Origin: Bog-473 sp963738135
Lineage (GTDB): Bacteria > Actinomycetota > Acidimicrobiia > Acidimicrobiales > RAAP-2
Direction: 5' to 3'
DNA length: 64,000 bases
Assembly (NCBI GenBank): GCA_963738135.1
Contig: CAVTVK010000005.1
Span: 496,001-560,000 of the forward strand
The translations under genes and the position numbers were made by a program. Positions 1-9,577 of the stretch are shown in pieces; position 1 is the stretch's first letter; the number at the start of each line of letters is the position of its first letter. Below the pieces are notes generated by a model. It had not been told where the DNA came from. It did not search any database and saw only the letters and a list, made by a program, of their open reading frames with translations.

Positions 1-729
1 GAGGCGCAGTCGCTCTGCCGCCGCCACAAGGCGCTCATGATCCTCGATGAGGTGCAGGCCGGTCTCGGGCGTACCGGCACCTTCTTCGGCCACGAGCAGT
101 TCGGCATCACGCCGGACATCATCACGGTGTCGAAGGCGCTGTCCGGTGGCTTCGTGCCCGTCGGGGCCATGCTCTGTACGGCCTCCATTTCCGACGCCGT
201 CTACAGCTCCATGGACAGGGCGGTGGTCCACTCCTCGACCTTCAGCACCAATCAGCTGGCCATGGTGGCGGGACTGGCCACCCTGGCCGCCTTCGACGAC
301 GAGGACATCCTCGACCGGGTGCAGCGCACGGGGAAAGCGTTCACCAAAGCGCTCGAGCCGCTCGTCGAACAGTACGAGTTCCTCCACCAGGTGCGCGGCA
401 AGGGGCTGATGATCGGACTGGTCTTCGGTGAGCCCTCGACCCCGGGACTGCGGCGCCGCTTCAAGATGGTCGAGGCGGTCCGACCCGCCCTGTTCTCCCA
501 GATGGTGGTGACACCGCTCTTCCACCGCCACCGCATCCTCACCCAGGTGGCGGCCGACAACATGAACGTCATCAAGCTCCTGCCACCCCTCATTGCGGGC
601 GACGACGAGGTCGAGCTCTTCGCCGACGCACTCGAGGACGTGCTGGCGAGCGCGCAGCGCGGGTCCAGCCTCATCTTCGAGTTCGGCAAGACGATGGCCA
701 AGGGGACGCTGCACCGGACGCGCCTGTGA
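1..729 (+). CDS. hpnO: HpnO-like class III aminotransferase (5' truncated by window)
   Basis: The gene runs into the window edge, so only the C-terminal part is present, in frame from base 1. It is a class III (fold type I) PLP aminotransferase: 'ILDEVQAGLGRTG' is the cofactor aspartate block and 'TVSKALSGGFVPVGAM' carries the Schiff-base lysine. The C-terminal block 'HRILTQVA...VIKLLPPL' resembles the hopanoid-associated subgroup HpnO, which is thought to transaminate the hopanoid side chain on the way to aminobacteriohopanetriol. Its stop overlaps the start of the next gene by GTGA, and that gene is HpnA-like, which supports the hopanoid reading. A generic acetylornithine/4-aminobutyrate aminotransferase remains possible because the N-terminus is missing. 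Confidence 0.8.
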   Translation, partial: EAQSLCRRHKALMILDEVQAGLGRTGTFFGHEQFGITPDIITVSKALSGGFVPVGAMLCTASISDAVYSSMDRAVVHSSTFSTNQLAMVAGLATLAAFDDEDILDRVQRTGKAFTKALEPLVEQYEFLHQVRGKGLMIGLVFGEPSTPGLRRRFKMVEAVRPALFSQMVVTPLFHRHRILTQVAADNMNVIKLLPPLIAGDDEVELFADALEDVLASAQRGSSLIFEFGKTMAKGTLHRTRL

Positions 730-1778
730 AGCTCGACTCCGGAGACCGGGTCCTCGTCACCGGGGCCAGTGGGTTCATCGGCTCGGCGGTGACGCGGCAG
801 CTGCTGGCGCGCGAGCTCGAAGTGATCGCGCTGGTGGAACCCGGCGCCGACACCACGAACCTCGAAGGACTCGACGTGAAGCAGGTGGTCGGCGATCTCC
901 GGAGTCGCGACAGCGTGCAGAACGCGGTCAACGGTTGTCGGGCCGTGTTCCACGTGGCCGCGTTGTACCGCTTCTGGGCGCCGGATCCCGAAGCCTTCTA
1001 CACGATCAACGTCGAGGGAACGAGGAACATCCTCCGCGCCGCGGCCGACACTGGCGTCGAACGGCTGGTCTACACGAGCACCGTCGGCACGCTCGGGCTC
1101 GAGCACGTCTCGGGCTCCCGCTCGGCCGACGAGCACTCCTTTCCCGACGTCCGGCATCTCTACGGCTCCTACAAGCGGTCGAAGTACGTGGCCGAGCACG
1201 AGGTGCTGCGTGCCATCGCCGAGGGCCTGCCGGCATCACTCGTCCTGCCCACCTTTCCGGTCGGGCCCGGGGATCGCACACCCACGCCGACCGGCAAGCT
1301 CGTCCTGGACTTCCTCAACGGCCGCATGCCGGCGTACGTCGACACCGTGCTGAACGTGGCCCACGTGGACGATCTGGCCGCGGGCCAGGTAATGGCGCTC
1401 GAGAAGGGCCGGAACGGGCGGAGCTACATCCTGGGCGGCGAAAACCTGACCCTGCAGGAATTACTGGCCGAGCTCGCGCTCCTCACCGGCCTGCCCGCCC
1501 CCTACGGCAAGGTGCCGAATTCCCTGGCGCTGGCCGTGGCGGCCGTTTCCGAGCTGGTGGAAGGGCGGCTCCTGCGCCGGCACCCATCCGTGCCGCTCGA
1601 GGCGGCGCGGATGTCGACCTCGCGGATGTCCTTCGACATCAGCCGGGCCCGCGAGGAACTGGGCTACGCCCCCCGTCCCGCCGTCGAGGCGCTCGAGGCC
1701 TCCGCCCGCTGGTTCGTCGAGACTGGCATGGTCCGCGCGGGCAGGGAGAGCCGGATCCGCTGGTCCTCGCCCCACTGA
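726..1778 (+). CDS. hpnA: HpnA-like hopanoid-associated NAD-dependent epimerase
   Basis: A 350-residue extended SDR. The Rossmann motif 'VTGASGFIGSAV' lies near residue 13, a serine-threonine block 'YTSTVGTLGL' follows, and the catalytic YxxxK is in 'GSYKRSKYVAEHEVL'. The segments 'VGDLRSRDSV', 'FHVAALYRFWAPDPEAFY' and 'MPAYVDTVLNVAHVDDLAAG' match what I know of hopanoid-associated sugar epimerases (HpnA), whose substrate in hopanoid side-chain biosynthesis is not settled. The start GTG at 726 overlaps the aminotransferase stop by 4 bp, so translation is probably coupled. It is the last visible gene of this operon; 48 bp separate it from ettA. Confidence 0.85.
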   Translation: MKLDSGDRVLVTGASGFIGSAVTRQLLARELEVIALVEPGADTTNLEGLDVKQVVGDLRSRDSVQNAVNGCRAVFHVAALYRFWAPDPEAFYTINVEGTRNILRAAADTGVERLVYTSTVGTLGLEHVSGSRSADEHSFPDVRHLYGSYKRSKYVAEHEVLRAIAEGLPASLVLPTFPVGPGDRTPTPTGKLVLDFLNGRMPAYVDTVLNVAHVDDLAAGQVMALEKGRNGRSYILGGENLTLQELLAELALLTGLPAPYGKVPNSLALAVAAVSELVEGRLLRRHPSVPLEAARMSTSRMSFDISRAREELGYAPRPAVEALEASARWFVETGMVRAGRESRIRWSSPH

Positions 1779-1826
1779 GGCCGCCGCCGCACCGGGACCC
1801 GTCCCGAATCGGGCACACTGGTCTTC

Positions 1827-3506
<1,680 letters not shown>

Positions 3507-3510
3507 GACG

Positions 3511-3536
3511 CCCTGCCCGTCACCCGGCCGGCAGGG
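3511..3536. terminator. hairpin between convergent genes
   Basis: CCCTGCC at 3511-3517 is repeated in inverse as GGCAGGG at 3530-3536 with a 12-nt loop. It lies where ettA and the convergent NRDE gene end, overlapping the last codons of the latter. There is no T tract, so a bidirectional terminator is only a reasonable guess. Confidence 0.35.
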
Positions 3537-4272
3537 TCCACAGGTGGCTCACGTCCTCGTAGGCCCTCGCGCAGGGAGGCCCGTCGGACACCCACAGGCG
3601 CGGGACCGCGCGCCCGGACGGCACCCGTACGATGCACGACGACCGCGTCCCGAACGACTCGAGATGGACGCAGCTGGCCGCGTTCGGCCGTTCATCTCCC
3701 TCGGGATTGCGATGGTCTGTCAGGACGCGGCGGAACGCCGCCACCATCTCGTCGGCATCGGCCGGTCTCCCGAGCTCTTCCCGCACCAGATCGACCTTGG
3801 GCGAGGTCTCGCCGAGCGCCCGGTTCTCGAGCACGTAGATCCCGGGAGGCAGGGTGACGGCCGTGCCCTCGCCGGAGCCGGTGAAGTCGACGAAGAACAG
3901 GGCGCGACGGTCTCCGACGAGGAGCCACGACCCGTTGTAGTCGGCCGGGCGGGAAGCGGAGAGGAGCGCGTCGACGGCCGCGGATGCGGTGGGGTGGCGG
4001 GCCAGGGCCAGTGGCAGTTCGCCCCGCGATCGCTTGGAAGGATCCTTGGCGTCCCCCAGGGGCTGGTTGGTCAGTCCGGCACAGACGCCGTGCTGGTTGA
4101 CGGCGAGCCAGGTTCCCCGCGAGAGCTCGTCCCGTCCGCCCACAATGCGGGGTGGGCCCGGCTCGAGCACCGTCGCGGCGATGGACGGTCGCTCCAGGAC
4201 TTCGTCGCGGTTGGCGCCGACGATCAGCGGCTCTCCCGTCACGACCCGCGACGCCACGACGAGGAGGCACAC
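3520..4272 (-). CDS. NRDE family protein (TANGO2-like)
   Basis: A 250-residue NRDE/TANGO2 family protein. The name-giving motif appears as 'VGANRDEVLERP' near residue 19, followed by 'GGRDELSRGTWLAVN' and 'AGLTNQP'. I chose the GTG that places Cys at position 2, because family members begin Met-Cys-hydrophobic; a GTG three codons upstream is also possible. The fold is Ntn-hydrolase-like; animal TANGO2 has been linked to haem handling and lipid homeostasis, but the bacterial role is not established. It is divergent from the secreted-protein gene at 4362 and convergent with ettA, so it is probably transcribed alone. Confidence 0.85.
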   Translation of the reverse strand: MCLLVVASRVVTGEPLIVGANRDEVLERPSIAATVLEPGPPRIVGGRDELSRGTWLAVNQHGVCAGLTNQPLGDAKDPSKRSRGELPLALARHPTASAAVDALLSASRPADYNGSWLLVGDRRALFFVDFTGSGEGTAVTLPPGIYVLENRALGETSPKVDLVREELGRPADADEMVAAFRRVLTDHRNPEGDERPNAASCVHLESFGTRSSCIVRVPSGRAVPRLWVSDGPPCARAYEDVSHLWTLPAG

Positions 4273-4361
4273 GCAGGTCACCCTACCGAGCGCCCGCTCG
4301 AGGGGGTTCGGACCGCTCGCTGGTGCACCCCCCGTGGCAGGCAACGGGCTACCGTCTGGGG

Positions 4362-5098
4362 ATGCGGATGCGGATGCTCTCGATCGCCATGGCGGCCACC
4401 GTCGGTCTCGGGGCACTGCTGGCTTTGCCGGCCGTGCCCGCGTCGGGAAGGTCGACCCCGAATCTCAACGCGCTCGACGAACACGATCAACAAGGCCAAG
4501 CATTTGACCTACTACGCGCAGTACACCTCCGACGACGGCACCAACCAGGCGACGAGTGTCACGATCGCCCAGGCTCCGCCCAAGTCGAATTTCTCCAGTG
4601 CCTCGGGCAGTGTGATCAACACCGGCAAGACCACGTACTACTGCGGGACTTCGGGGAGCAGCGGGAACTCCGGCGACACCGGCAACTCCGGCACTCGGCA
4701 ACTCCGGCAACTCCGGCTCGACGCCCGCCACGACCTGCGTGGCCTCCAAGGGCTCCAATCCGTTGCTGGGGCTCGAGAACCTCTTCAGTCCGACCGTCGC
4801 CCTCGCTCTGTTCGCGGAAGCCAAGAACAGCGCCGTCGCCCGAGCCCTCGGCCTCAAGGTGACGTCCTCGACGGCGACGTACGCCGGGCAGCCCTCGACC
4901 TGCGTGTCCGTCTCCGTTCGCGGCAAGTCGAGCAAGTACTGCGTCACCAAGCAGGGGATCCTTTCGTACTCCGGCTCGTCGACCTCGTCGAGCTCTTTCA
5001 AACTGACCAAGTACTCGACGAAGCCGCCCGCCAGCCTCTTCGCCGTGCCCACCGGCGCGACCATCTCCACGCTGCCCGGGGGCGCATCCATCCCGTAA
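4362..5098 (+). pseudogene. secreted protein gene split by two frameshifts
   Basis: Three overlapping frames together look like one exported protein of about 245 residues. The first frame (from ATG 4362) gives a signal peptide, 'RMLSIAMAATVGLGALLALPA'-like, with Ala cleavage region. The second frame continues as 'INKAKHLTYYAQYTSDDGTN' through a Gly-Asn-Ser repeat, and the third runs from about 4700 to the stop at 5098 ('NPLLGLENLFSPTVALALF'). The shifts fall near 4450-4490 and in the ggcaactcc repeat at about 4680-4715, where slippage is easy. Two cysteine pairs survive. The function is unknown. It may be a real pseudogene, a slippage-switched gene, or an assembly error. The next gene starts directly after the stop. 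Confidence 0.65.
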
Positions 5099-5692
5099 GT
5101 GTCGGGCCGATGGGACAACAGCGACGTCCCGCGCGGGGCGGCCTATGACCGGCGGTTCCAGGATCTGGAGGCCGCCGGCATGGACATGCACGGTGAGGCG
5201 GCCCTGGTGACCTCCTACCGGCCCGGGTCCGTCCTCGATGCGGGCTGTGGCACCGGCCGGGTCGCCATCGAGCTGAGCCGGCGCGGCCACGACGTCGTGG
5301 GGGTGGATCTCGACGAAGCCATGCTCGAATCGGCCCGAGCCAAAGCACCCGACCTGACCTGGGTGCAGGGCGACCTGGCCGATCCCGGGCTGGACTTCGG
5401 GCAGACCTTCGACCTGGTGGTCATGGCCGGCAACGTCCTGATCTTCGTCCAGCCCGGTTCCGAGGGTCAGGTCATCGACAATGCCTCCCGCTGGCTGCGC
5501 CCGGGTGGCCACTTCGTGACGGGCTATTCCTTGACCTCGAAGCCGGGCCAGGGCGGCTTCGGTCCCCGCCAGCACGACACGCTGGCCGCCCGGGCCGGCC
5601 TCGTGCTGCAGGACCGCTGGTCGACCTGGGACAAGCGCCCCTTCTCGCCCGACGACAGCTACGCCGTAGCGGTGCACCGACGGGAGATCTGA
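5099..5692 (+). CDS. class I SAM-dependent methyltransferase
   Basis: A 197-residue Rossmann methyltransferase. Motif I is 'SVLDAGCGTGRVAIELSRRG' near residue 41, followed by the acidic ribose-binding end of strand 2 'VGVDLDEAMLESA', 'VQGDLADPG', and the motif 'FDLVVMAGNVLIF'. The substrate cannot be inferred. The GTG start immediately follows the TAA of the preceding frameshifted secreted-protein gene, so it may be cotranscribed with that gene. The context gives no pathway. Confidence 0.85.
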   Translation: MSGRWDNSDVPRGAAYDRRFQDLEAAGMDMHGEAALVTSYRPGSVLDAGCGTGRVAIELSRRGHDVVGVDLDEAMLESARAKAPDLTWVQGDLADPGLDFGQTFDLVVMAGNVLIFVQPGSEGQVIDNASRWLRPGGHFVTGYSLTSKPGQGGFGPRQHDTLAARAGLVLQDRWSTWDKRPFSPDDSYAVAVHRREI

Positions 5693-5788
5693 GCCCCCTG
5701 ACGCCGCACCGCGCAACGGAGCACCAACTCTGCCGCCCTCTGGTGCACCGAACGTGCAACACATGAGCGTTTCGTTAGGCTCAGGAAC

Positions 5789-6268
5789 ATGGGAACTGAG
5801 GACCTCGATCCGATCGATCACCACATCATCGAATTGCTCTCGCAGAACGCCCGTCGGACGATGGCCGACATCGGCGAGCAGGTTTCGCTGTCTGCCTCCG
5901 CCGTGACCAGGCGGATCGAGCGCCTGGAGCGCACAGGGGTGATCGCCGGCTACACCGTGGTGGTCGATCACCGCAAGGCCGGGCGCCCGATCCAGGCCTT
6001 CACCGAGGTGCGCTTCGCCGGCACCGCCGACCTGCAGGAGATAAAGGAAACGGCGATGCAGCTCTCCGAGGTGCAGGCCGTGTTCACCACGGCCGGCGAT
6101 CCCGATGCCCTCGTGTGGCTCCAGGTCCCTGATGTCGAACGGCTCGGCCAGGTGATCGAGCAGCTGCGCCGCCGCGGCCGCGTCACGGGCACCAAGACGC
6201 TGATCGTGCTCGATACGTGGTCGCGCCACCGGGCGCTCGAGGCGAACGGCCTTCCGGCTCACAGCTAG
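5789..6268 (+). CDS. Lrp/AsnC family transcriptional regulator
   Basis: A 159-residue Lrp/AsnC protein. The N-terminal winged helix-turn-helix reads 'LDPIDHHIIELLSQNAR' then 'SLSASAVTRRIERLERTGVI' (about residues 6-55). The C-terminal RAM (ligand-binding) domain follows with 'QAFTEVRFAG' and 'VQAVFTTAGDPDALVWLQV'. Such proteins sense amino acids and regulate amino-acid metabolism or transport. No amino-acid gene lies next to it, so a target cannot be named; the divergent or nearby genes and itself are candidates. Its stop codon overlaps the start of the following lipoprotein gene. Confidence 0.9.
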   Translation: MGTEDLDPIDHHIIELLSQNARRTMADIGEQVSLSASAVTRRIERLERTGVIAGYTVVVDHRKAGRPIQAFTEVRFAGTADLQEIKETAMQLSEVQAVFTTAGDPDALVWLQVPDVERLGQVIEQLRRRGRVTGTKTLIVLDTWSRHRALEANGLPAHS

Positions 6269-7285
6269 TGCGGGGGCGCGTAGGCACAGTCACGACGACG
6301 CTCTTCACCGTCGTTGCAGTCTCACTCCTCGCGTCGGGATGCGGCCAGAGCACGGGGTCGTCGGGCGCGCCGACGACCACCACGACCACGCGTGCCGCCA
6401 CCACGACCACGGTCGGACCGGCCGGCACATGGTCCAAGGCGCTCAAGGTCGCGGCCCGATGGCAACCTGTCCGTCGTCTCGTGCGTCGTGCCCTCGTCCT
6501 GCGTCATGGGCTCCACGACCGGACAGACCTACCGGCTGGTGTTCGACAAGGTCGCCCCCCTCGGGGCGGCCGTACCCACGCCGTCGCCGCAGGGCGCGTC
6601 CTACATCTCGTGCGCCGGCACGAACTTCTGTGCCGCCGCGCCGAACCTCAACCAGGTGGCCGTGCTCAACGGGTCGACCTGGCAGGCTCCCGCCACCATC
6701 TCGGCCGCGCAGGGCATCACGGCGATCGACTGCACCGGGCCCACCTTCTGCATCACGATCGACGGCGAGGGGAACTCGTTCGCCTTCAACGGCAGCACAT
6801 GGTCCGGAAACATCGGTGCCTGGGGGGCGGCCAACCAGATCTCCTGCGTGTCGTCGACGTTCTGCGTCGCCGCCGAGGGCGGGCCATCGGTGTTCAACGG
6901 TCACATGTGGACCCAGCCGGGCGACGTCGACAGCCAGGGCCAGCTCAACGCGGTCTCCTGCGCCACGACGACGTTCTGCGTCATCGTCGACAGCAACGGA
7001 GCGGTCCTGAACTGGAATGGGGCGACCTTTTCGGCTCCGGCATCGATCGCCACCGAGCCGCCCCTCACCGGCACCAACGCGTCGGGCCTGACCGCCGTCT
7101 CGTGTCCCACCACCACCTTCTGCCGGGCCGTCGACTCCCTCGGTCGGGTCTTCGCCTGGAACGGCACGGCGTGGAGTGCGGGCACCCTCATCGACGGCGC
7201 CCACGCGCTCACGAGCATCTCGTGCCCCACGGTGTCCTACTGCGTGGCGGTGGACCGGTCGGGCAACGCCTTCGTCTCCGCCTGA
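6268..7285 (+). pseudogene. repeat lipoprotein with one frameshift
   Basis: The GTG at 6268 overlaps the Lrp stop and encodes a lipoprotein signal ending in 'SLLASGCGQS', then a Thr-rich spacer. After a frameshift at about 6440-6465 the coding continues in another frame to 7285. That part is a tandem repeat, about six copies of a unit like 'VSCPTTTFCxAVDxxGxxxxWNG' with two cysteines per unit ('ISCAGTNFC', 'IDCTGPTFC', 'ISCVSSTFC', 'VSCATTTFC', 'VSCPTTTFC', 'ISCPTVSYC'). Repeats of this type occur in secreted actinobacterial proteins and are probably beta-propeller blades with disulfides. Function unknown. The shift may be a sequencing indel, since the remaining frame is well kept. Confidence 0.7.
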
Positions 7286-7292
7286 CGGGAGT

Positions 7293-7437
7293 TCACGCCA
7301 ACAGATCGTCCAGCCAGTCGAAGGCGGCCGTCCAGAACACGATCGCTGCCATCCCCTCGCAGTGTCCCTCGGCGCCCTCGGCCTTGGTGAACAACCGGAA
7401 CGTCTTGGGACACGTCAGCGGGACCGAGGAGATCCGC
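7293..7437 (-). pseudogene. C-terminal remnant of an alpha/beta hydrolase
   Basis: Too short for routine gene calling. On the minus strand the frame ending in the TGA at 7293 reads 'PKTFRLFTKAEGAEGHCEG' and then 'FWTAAFDWLDDLLA'. This looks like the C-terminus of peptidase/dienelactone-type alpha/beta hydrolases, including the catalytic-histidine loop ('E-G-A-x-x-H-C'). Only about 48 residues are left, and the recognisable part begins where the neighbouring enzyme gene (7438-8043) ends, so the body of the hydrolase gene has been lost by deletion or replacement. I judge it a dead fragment. Confidence 0.55.
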
Positions 7438-8043
7438 CTACCAGGGCGCGAGGACGGGCGGCTCGCCGCGCCCGATCAACCAGGACAAGATACCGGCGGG
7501 GTCACTCCGTTCGGCCAGACGGGGTAGCTCCTTCGGCAGCCAGACCTCCACCAGTGCAGGCGGCAACGGGACCGGCCCCAGGCCGAGATCGCCGTGATGC
7601 ACCACCACTTCGCGCCAGCGCGACAACACGGCGTCGCGTGACGTCTCCACGACACCGCGCGATGTCCGCGACGGAGCGTCCCAGGCGCCCGGGGGGAGGT
7701 CGGCCATGACCAGTGCCACGGCGTGCGACGTGTGCTCGACGTCGAGCACCAGCTCGTCGGCGGGGCGCCCGGCGCCGGCGTCGATGTCAGCGGAACGCTG
7801 CGCCAGGCCGCCGGGGTACTGGTCGCGCAGCTCGCCCTGGGCCGCACCCTCCAGCCGCCACACGACGCTGTCGGCGTTGCGGGCGATGTGGGTCAGCACG
7901 TGGCCGACGGTCCAACCGGGCAGCAGGCTCGGTCCGCGCGCAGCGTCGTCGTGCAGGTCGGCGAGGGCGCGCAGCAACGTCGCCTGGGCGGCCAGGCAGC
8001 CGTCGACGAGAGCCGCCGGCGCGCCGGACTCCTCACGAGTCAC
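7438..8043 (-). CDS. maleylpyruvate isomerase-like, mycothiol-dependent DinB-fold enzyme
   Basis: A 201-residue four-helix-bundle protein of the DinB/mycothiol maleylpyruvate isomerase N-terminal family. The metal-site helix appears as 'LPGWTVGHVLTHIARNADS' (about residues 42-60) and a second histidine is in 'WREVVVHHGDLGLG'. Members bind zinc and often use mycothiol, a thiol restricted to Actinomycetota. The exact reaction is unknown because ring-cleavage genes are absent here. GTG start at 8043 overlaps the TGA of the upstream decarboxylase gene (GTGA), so the two are translationally coupled. Confidence 0.82.
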   Translation of the reverse strand: MTREESGAPAALVDGCLAAQATLLRALADLHDDAARGPSLLPGWTVGHVLTHIARNADSVVWRLEGAAQGELRDQYPGGLAQRSADIDAGAGRPADELVLDVEHTSHAVALVMADLPPGAWDAPSRTSRGVVETSRDAVLSRWREVVVHHGDLGLGPVPLPPALVEVWLPKELPRLAERSDPAGILSWLIGRGEPPVLAPW

Positions 8044-9434
8044 GAGGGGGGAATGGTCGACTGCCCGTCCAGCATGTCCGCCATGACGGCCCGGATGAAT
8101 CCGTCGGCCTCCTCTGTCATGCCGCCGGCCACCCCGCCGTAGATGGCGCCCGAGCGCGGTGCCTCGTCCGCGTGCTCCTTGGCGTAGGTCACCGCATCGG
8201 CCAGGTCCACCGCGAACTCGGGTGCCACCTGGGGCTGGGTCTGCGGACGCGTGACCGCCATGTGCAGCGCGTTGGGGTATTGCTGACCGTTGAAGCGCCA
8301 ACCCCTGGTCCGCATGAAGTCGTTCACGTGGTAGATGTCGAACTCGTCGGAGGTGAAGGAGAAGAGGAACGTCGGCCGGCCGACCAGCCGCAGTTCGGGG
8401 TGCGACAGCACGGCCTCCTGCATGGCCGTCGACGTCTCGAAGATCTCGCGCGCGTAGTGCAGGTAGCCAGCGTGCCCGTACTGCACCATGGCGGCCCACG
8501 TGGCGGCAATGAGGCCGCCCGACCGCGAGCCCTCCATGCCGGGCGAGGTGTACTTCCCGCCGCTCCAGTCCGTCAGGTAGAAGTACTGGGCGTTGCGCAG
8601 AGCCTTCGAGCGGAAGCTCAGGACCGACGACCCCTTGAAGGCGTAGCCGTACTTGTGGGTGTCGGCCGACATGGAGGTCACGCCCGGCACCGAGTAGTCG
8701 AAGGGCGGGATGTCGTACCCGAGCTCGCGGCCGTAGGGCAGGATGAATCCGCCGAGGCAGGAATCGACGTGGAGCCCGACCCCGCGCTCGAGGGCGAGGT
8801 CGGACAGGTCGCCGATCGGGTCCACGGTGCCGTAGCCGTAGTTGCAGGCCGAACCGATGAGCGCGACGGTCTGATCGTCGACGTTGTCGCGCACCCAGTC
8901 CACGTCGACCTGTGTGGTGACGGGGTCGATCGGCGCCCGGCGCAGCTCCACCCCGAACAGGTGGCACGCCTTGTCGAAGGCCGGGTGGGCCGTCTCGGGC
9001 TTGATGACGTTCGGCCGGGTCACGCCGCGGGTCTGGGCGGCGTGCTCGCGGTAGGCCAGGATCGCGTGCAGGATGCTGCCAGTCCCCCCGGTGGTCACCA
9101 GCCCGCAGGGATCGTCGCCGGCGGCCCGCGCCACATCCCCGGAGTGCAGGTCCAGCGTCATGGCGATGATCTCGGCCTCGAACTTCGTGGCGCTGGGGCA
9201 CATGTCCCGTTGGAGGACGTTGACGTGGGCGAACAGGCCGAAGGCCTGGTTCATGAAGTGGTAGTGGTCGTGATCGCCGCAATACATCGTGCCCGAGCAC
9301 TTGCCGGTCTCCCAGAAGGCGTCCTCCTCGGTGGCCATGGTCCGGAGCTCGGCCAGAACCTCTTCCCGGCTCATGCCCTTTTCCGGGAGCACCCGGTTGA
9401 TGGCGAAGCGGTCGGCGTAGGGGTAGTCGCTCAT
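8040..9434 (-). CDS. PLP-dependent decarboxylase/lyase (glutamate decarboxylase / sphingosine-phosphate lyase fold)
   Basis: A 464-residue group II PLP enzyme. 'TTGGTGSILHAILAYREHA' (phosphate loop) lies near residue 115, 'LHVDSCLGGFILP' holds the cofactor Asp near 228, and the Schiff-base lysine is in 'SADTHKYGYAFKGSS' near 265. The C-terminal part resembles sphingosine-1-phosphate lyase-like proteins as much as amino-acid decarboxylases, so the substrate is open. An AAGGAGG ribosome site sits just upstream of ATG 9434. It forms a two-gene operon with the DinB-fold enzyme and is divergent from the SulP transporter. Confidence 0.88.
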   Translation of the reverse strand: MSDYPYADRFAINRVLPEKGMSREEVLAELRTMATEEDAFWETGKCSGTMYCGDHDHYHFMNQAFGLFAHVNVLQRDMCPSATKFEAEIIAMTLDLHSGDVARAAGDDPCGLVTTGGTGSILHAILAYREHAAQTRGVTRPNVIKPETAHPAFDKACHLFGVELRRAPIDPVTTQVDVDWVRDNVDDQTVALIGSACNYGYGTVDPIGDLSDLALERGVGLHVDSCLGGFILPYGRELGYDIPPFDYSVPGVTSMSADTHKYGYAFKGSSVLSFRSKALRNAQYFYLTDWSGGKYTSPGMEGSRSGGLIAATWAAMVQYGHAGYLHYAREIFETSTAMQEAVLSHPELRLVGRPTFLFSFTSDEFDIYHVNDFMRTRGWRFNGQQYPNALHMAVTRPQTQPQVAPEFAVDLADAVTYAKEHADEAPRSGAIYGGVAGGMTEEADGFIRAVMADMLDGQSTIPPS

Positions 9435-9577
9435 CGGTGCTGGGCCTCCTTGGGGCGACGGATGCGGGAGCCGACGTCGGGATCCTCGGCCGTCGCAACC
9501 GAGACTATTCAATTGGGCGAATCTGGCGAATCAATCGGGTCGATCTGGCGAACACCCCGGTGGGCGATGATGTCGCC

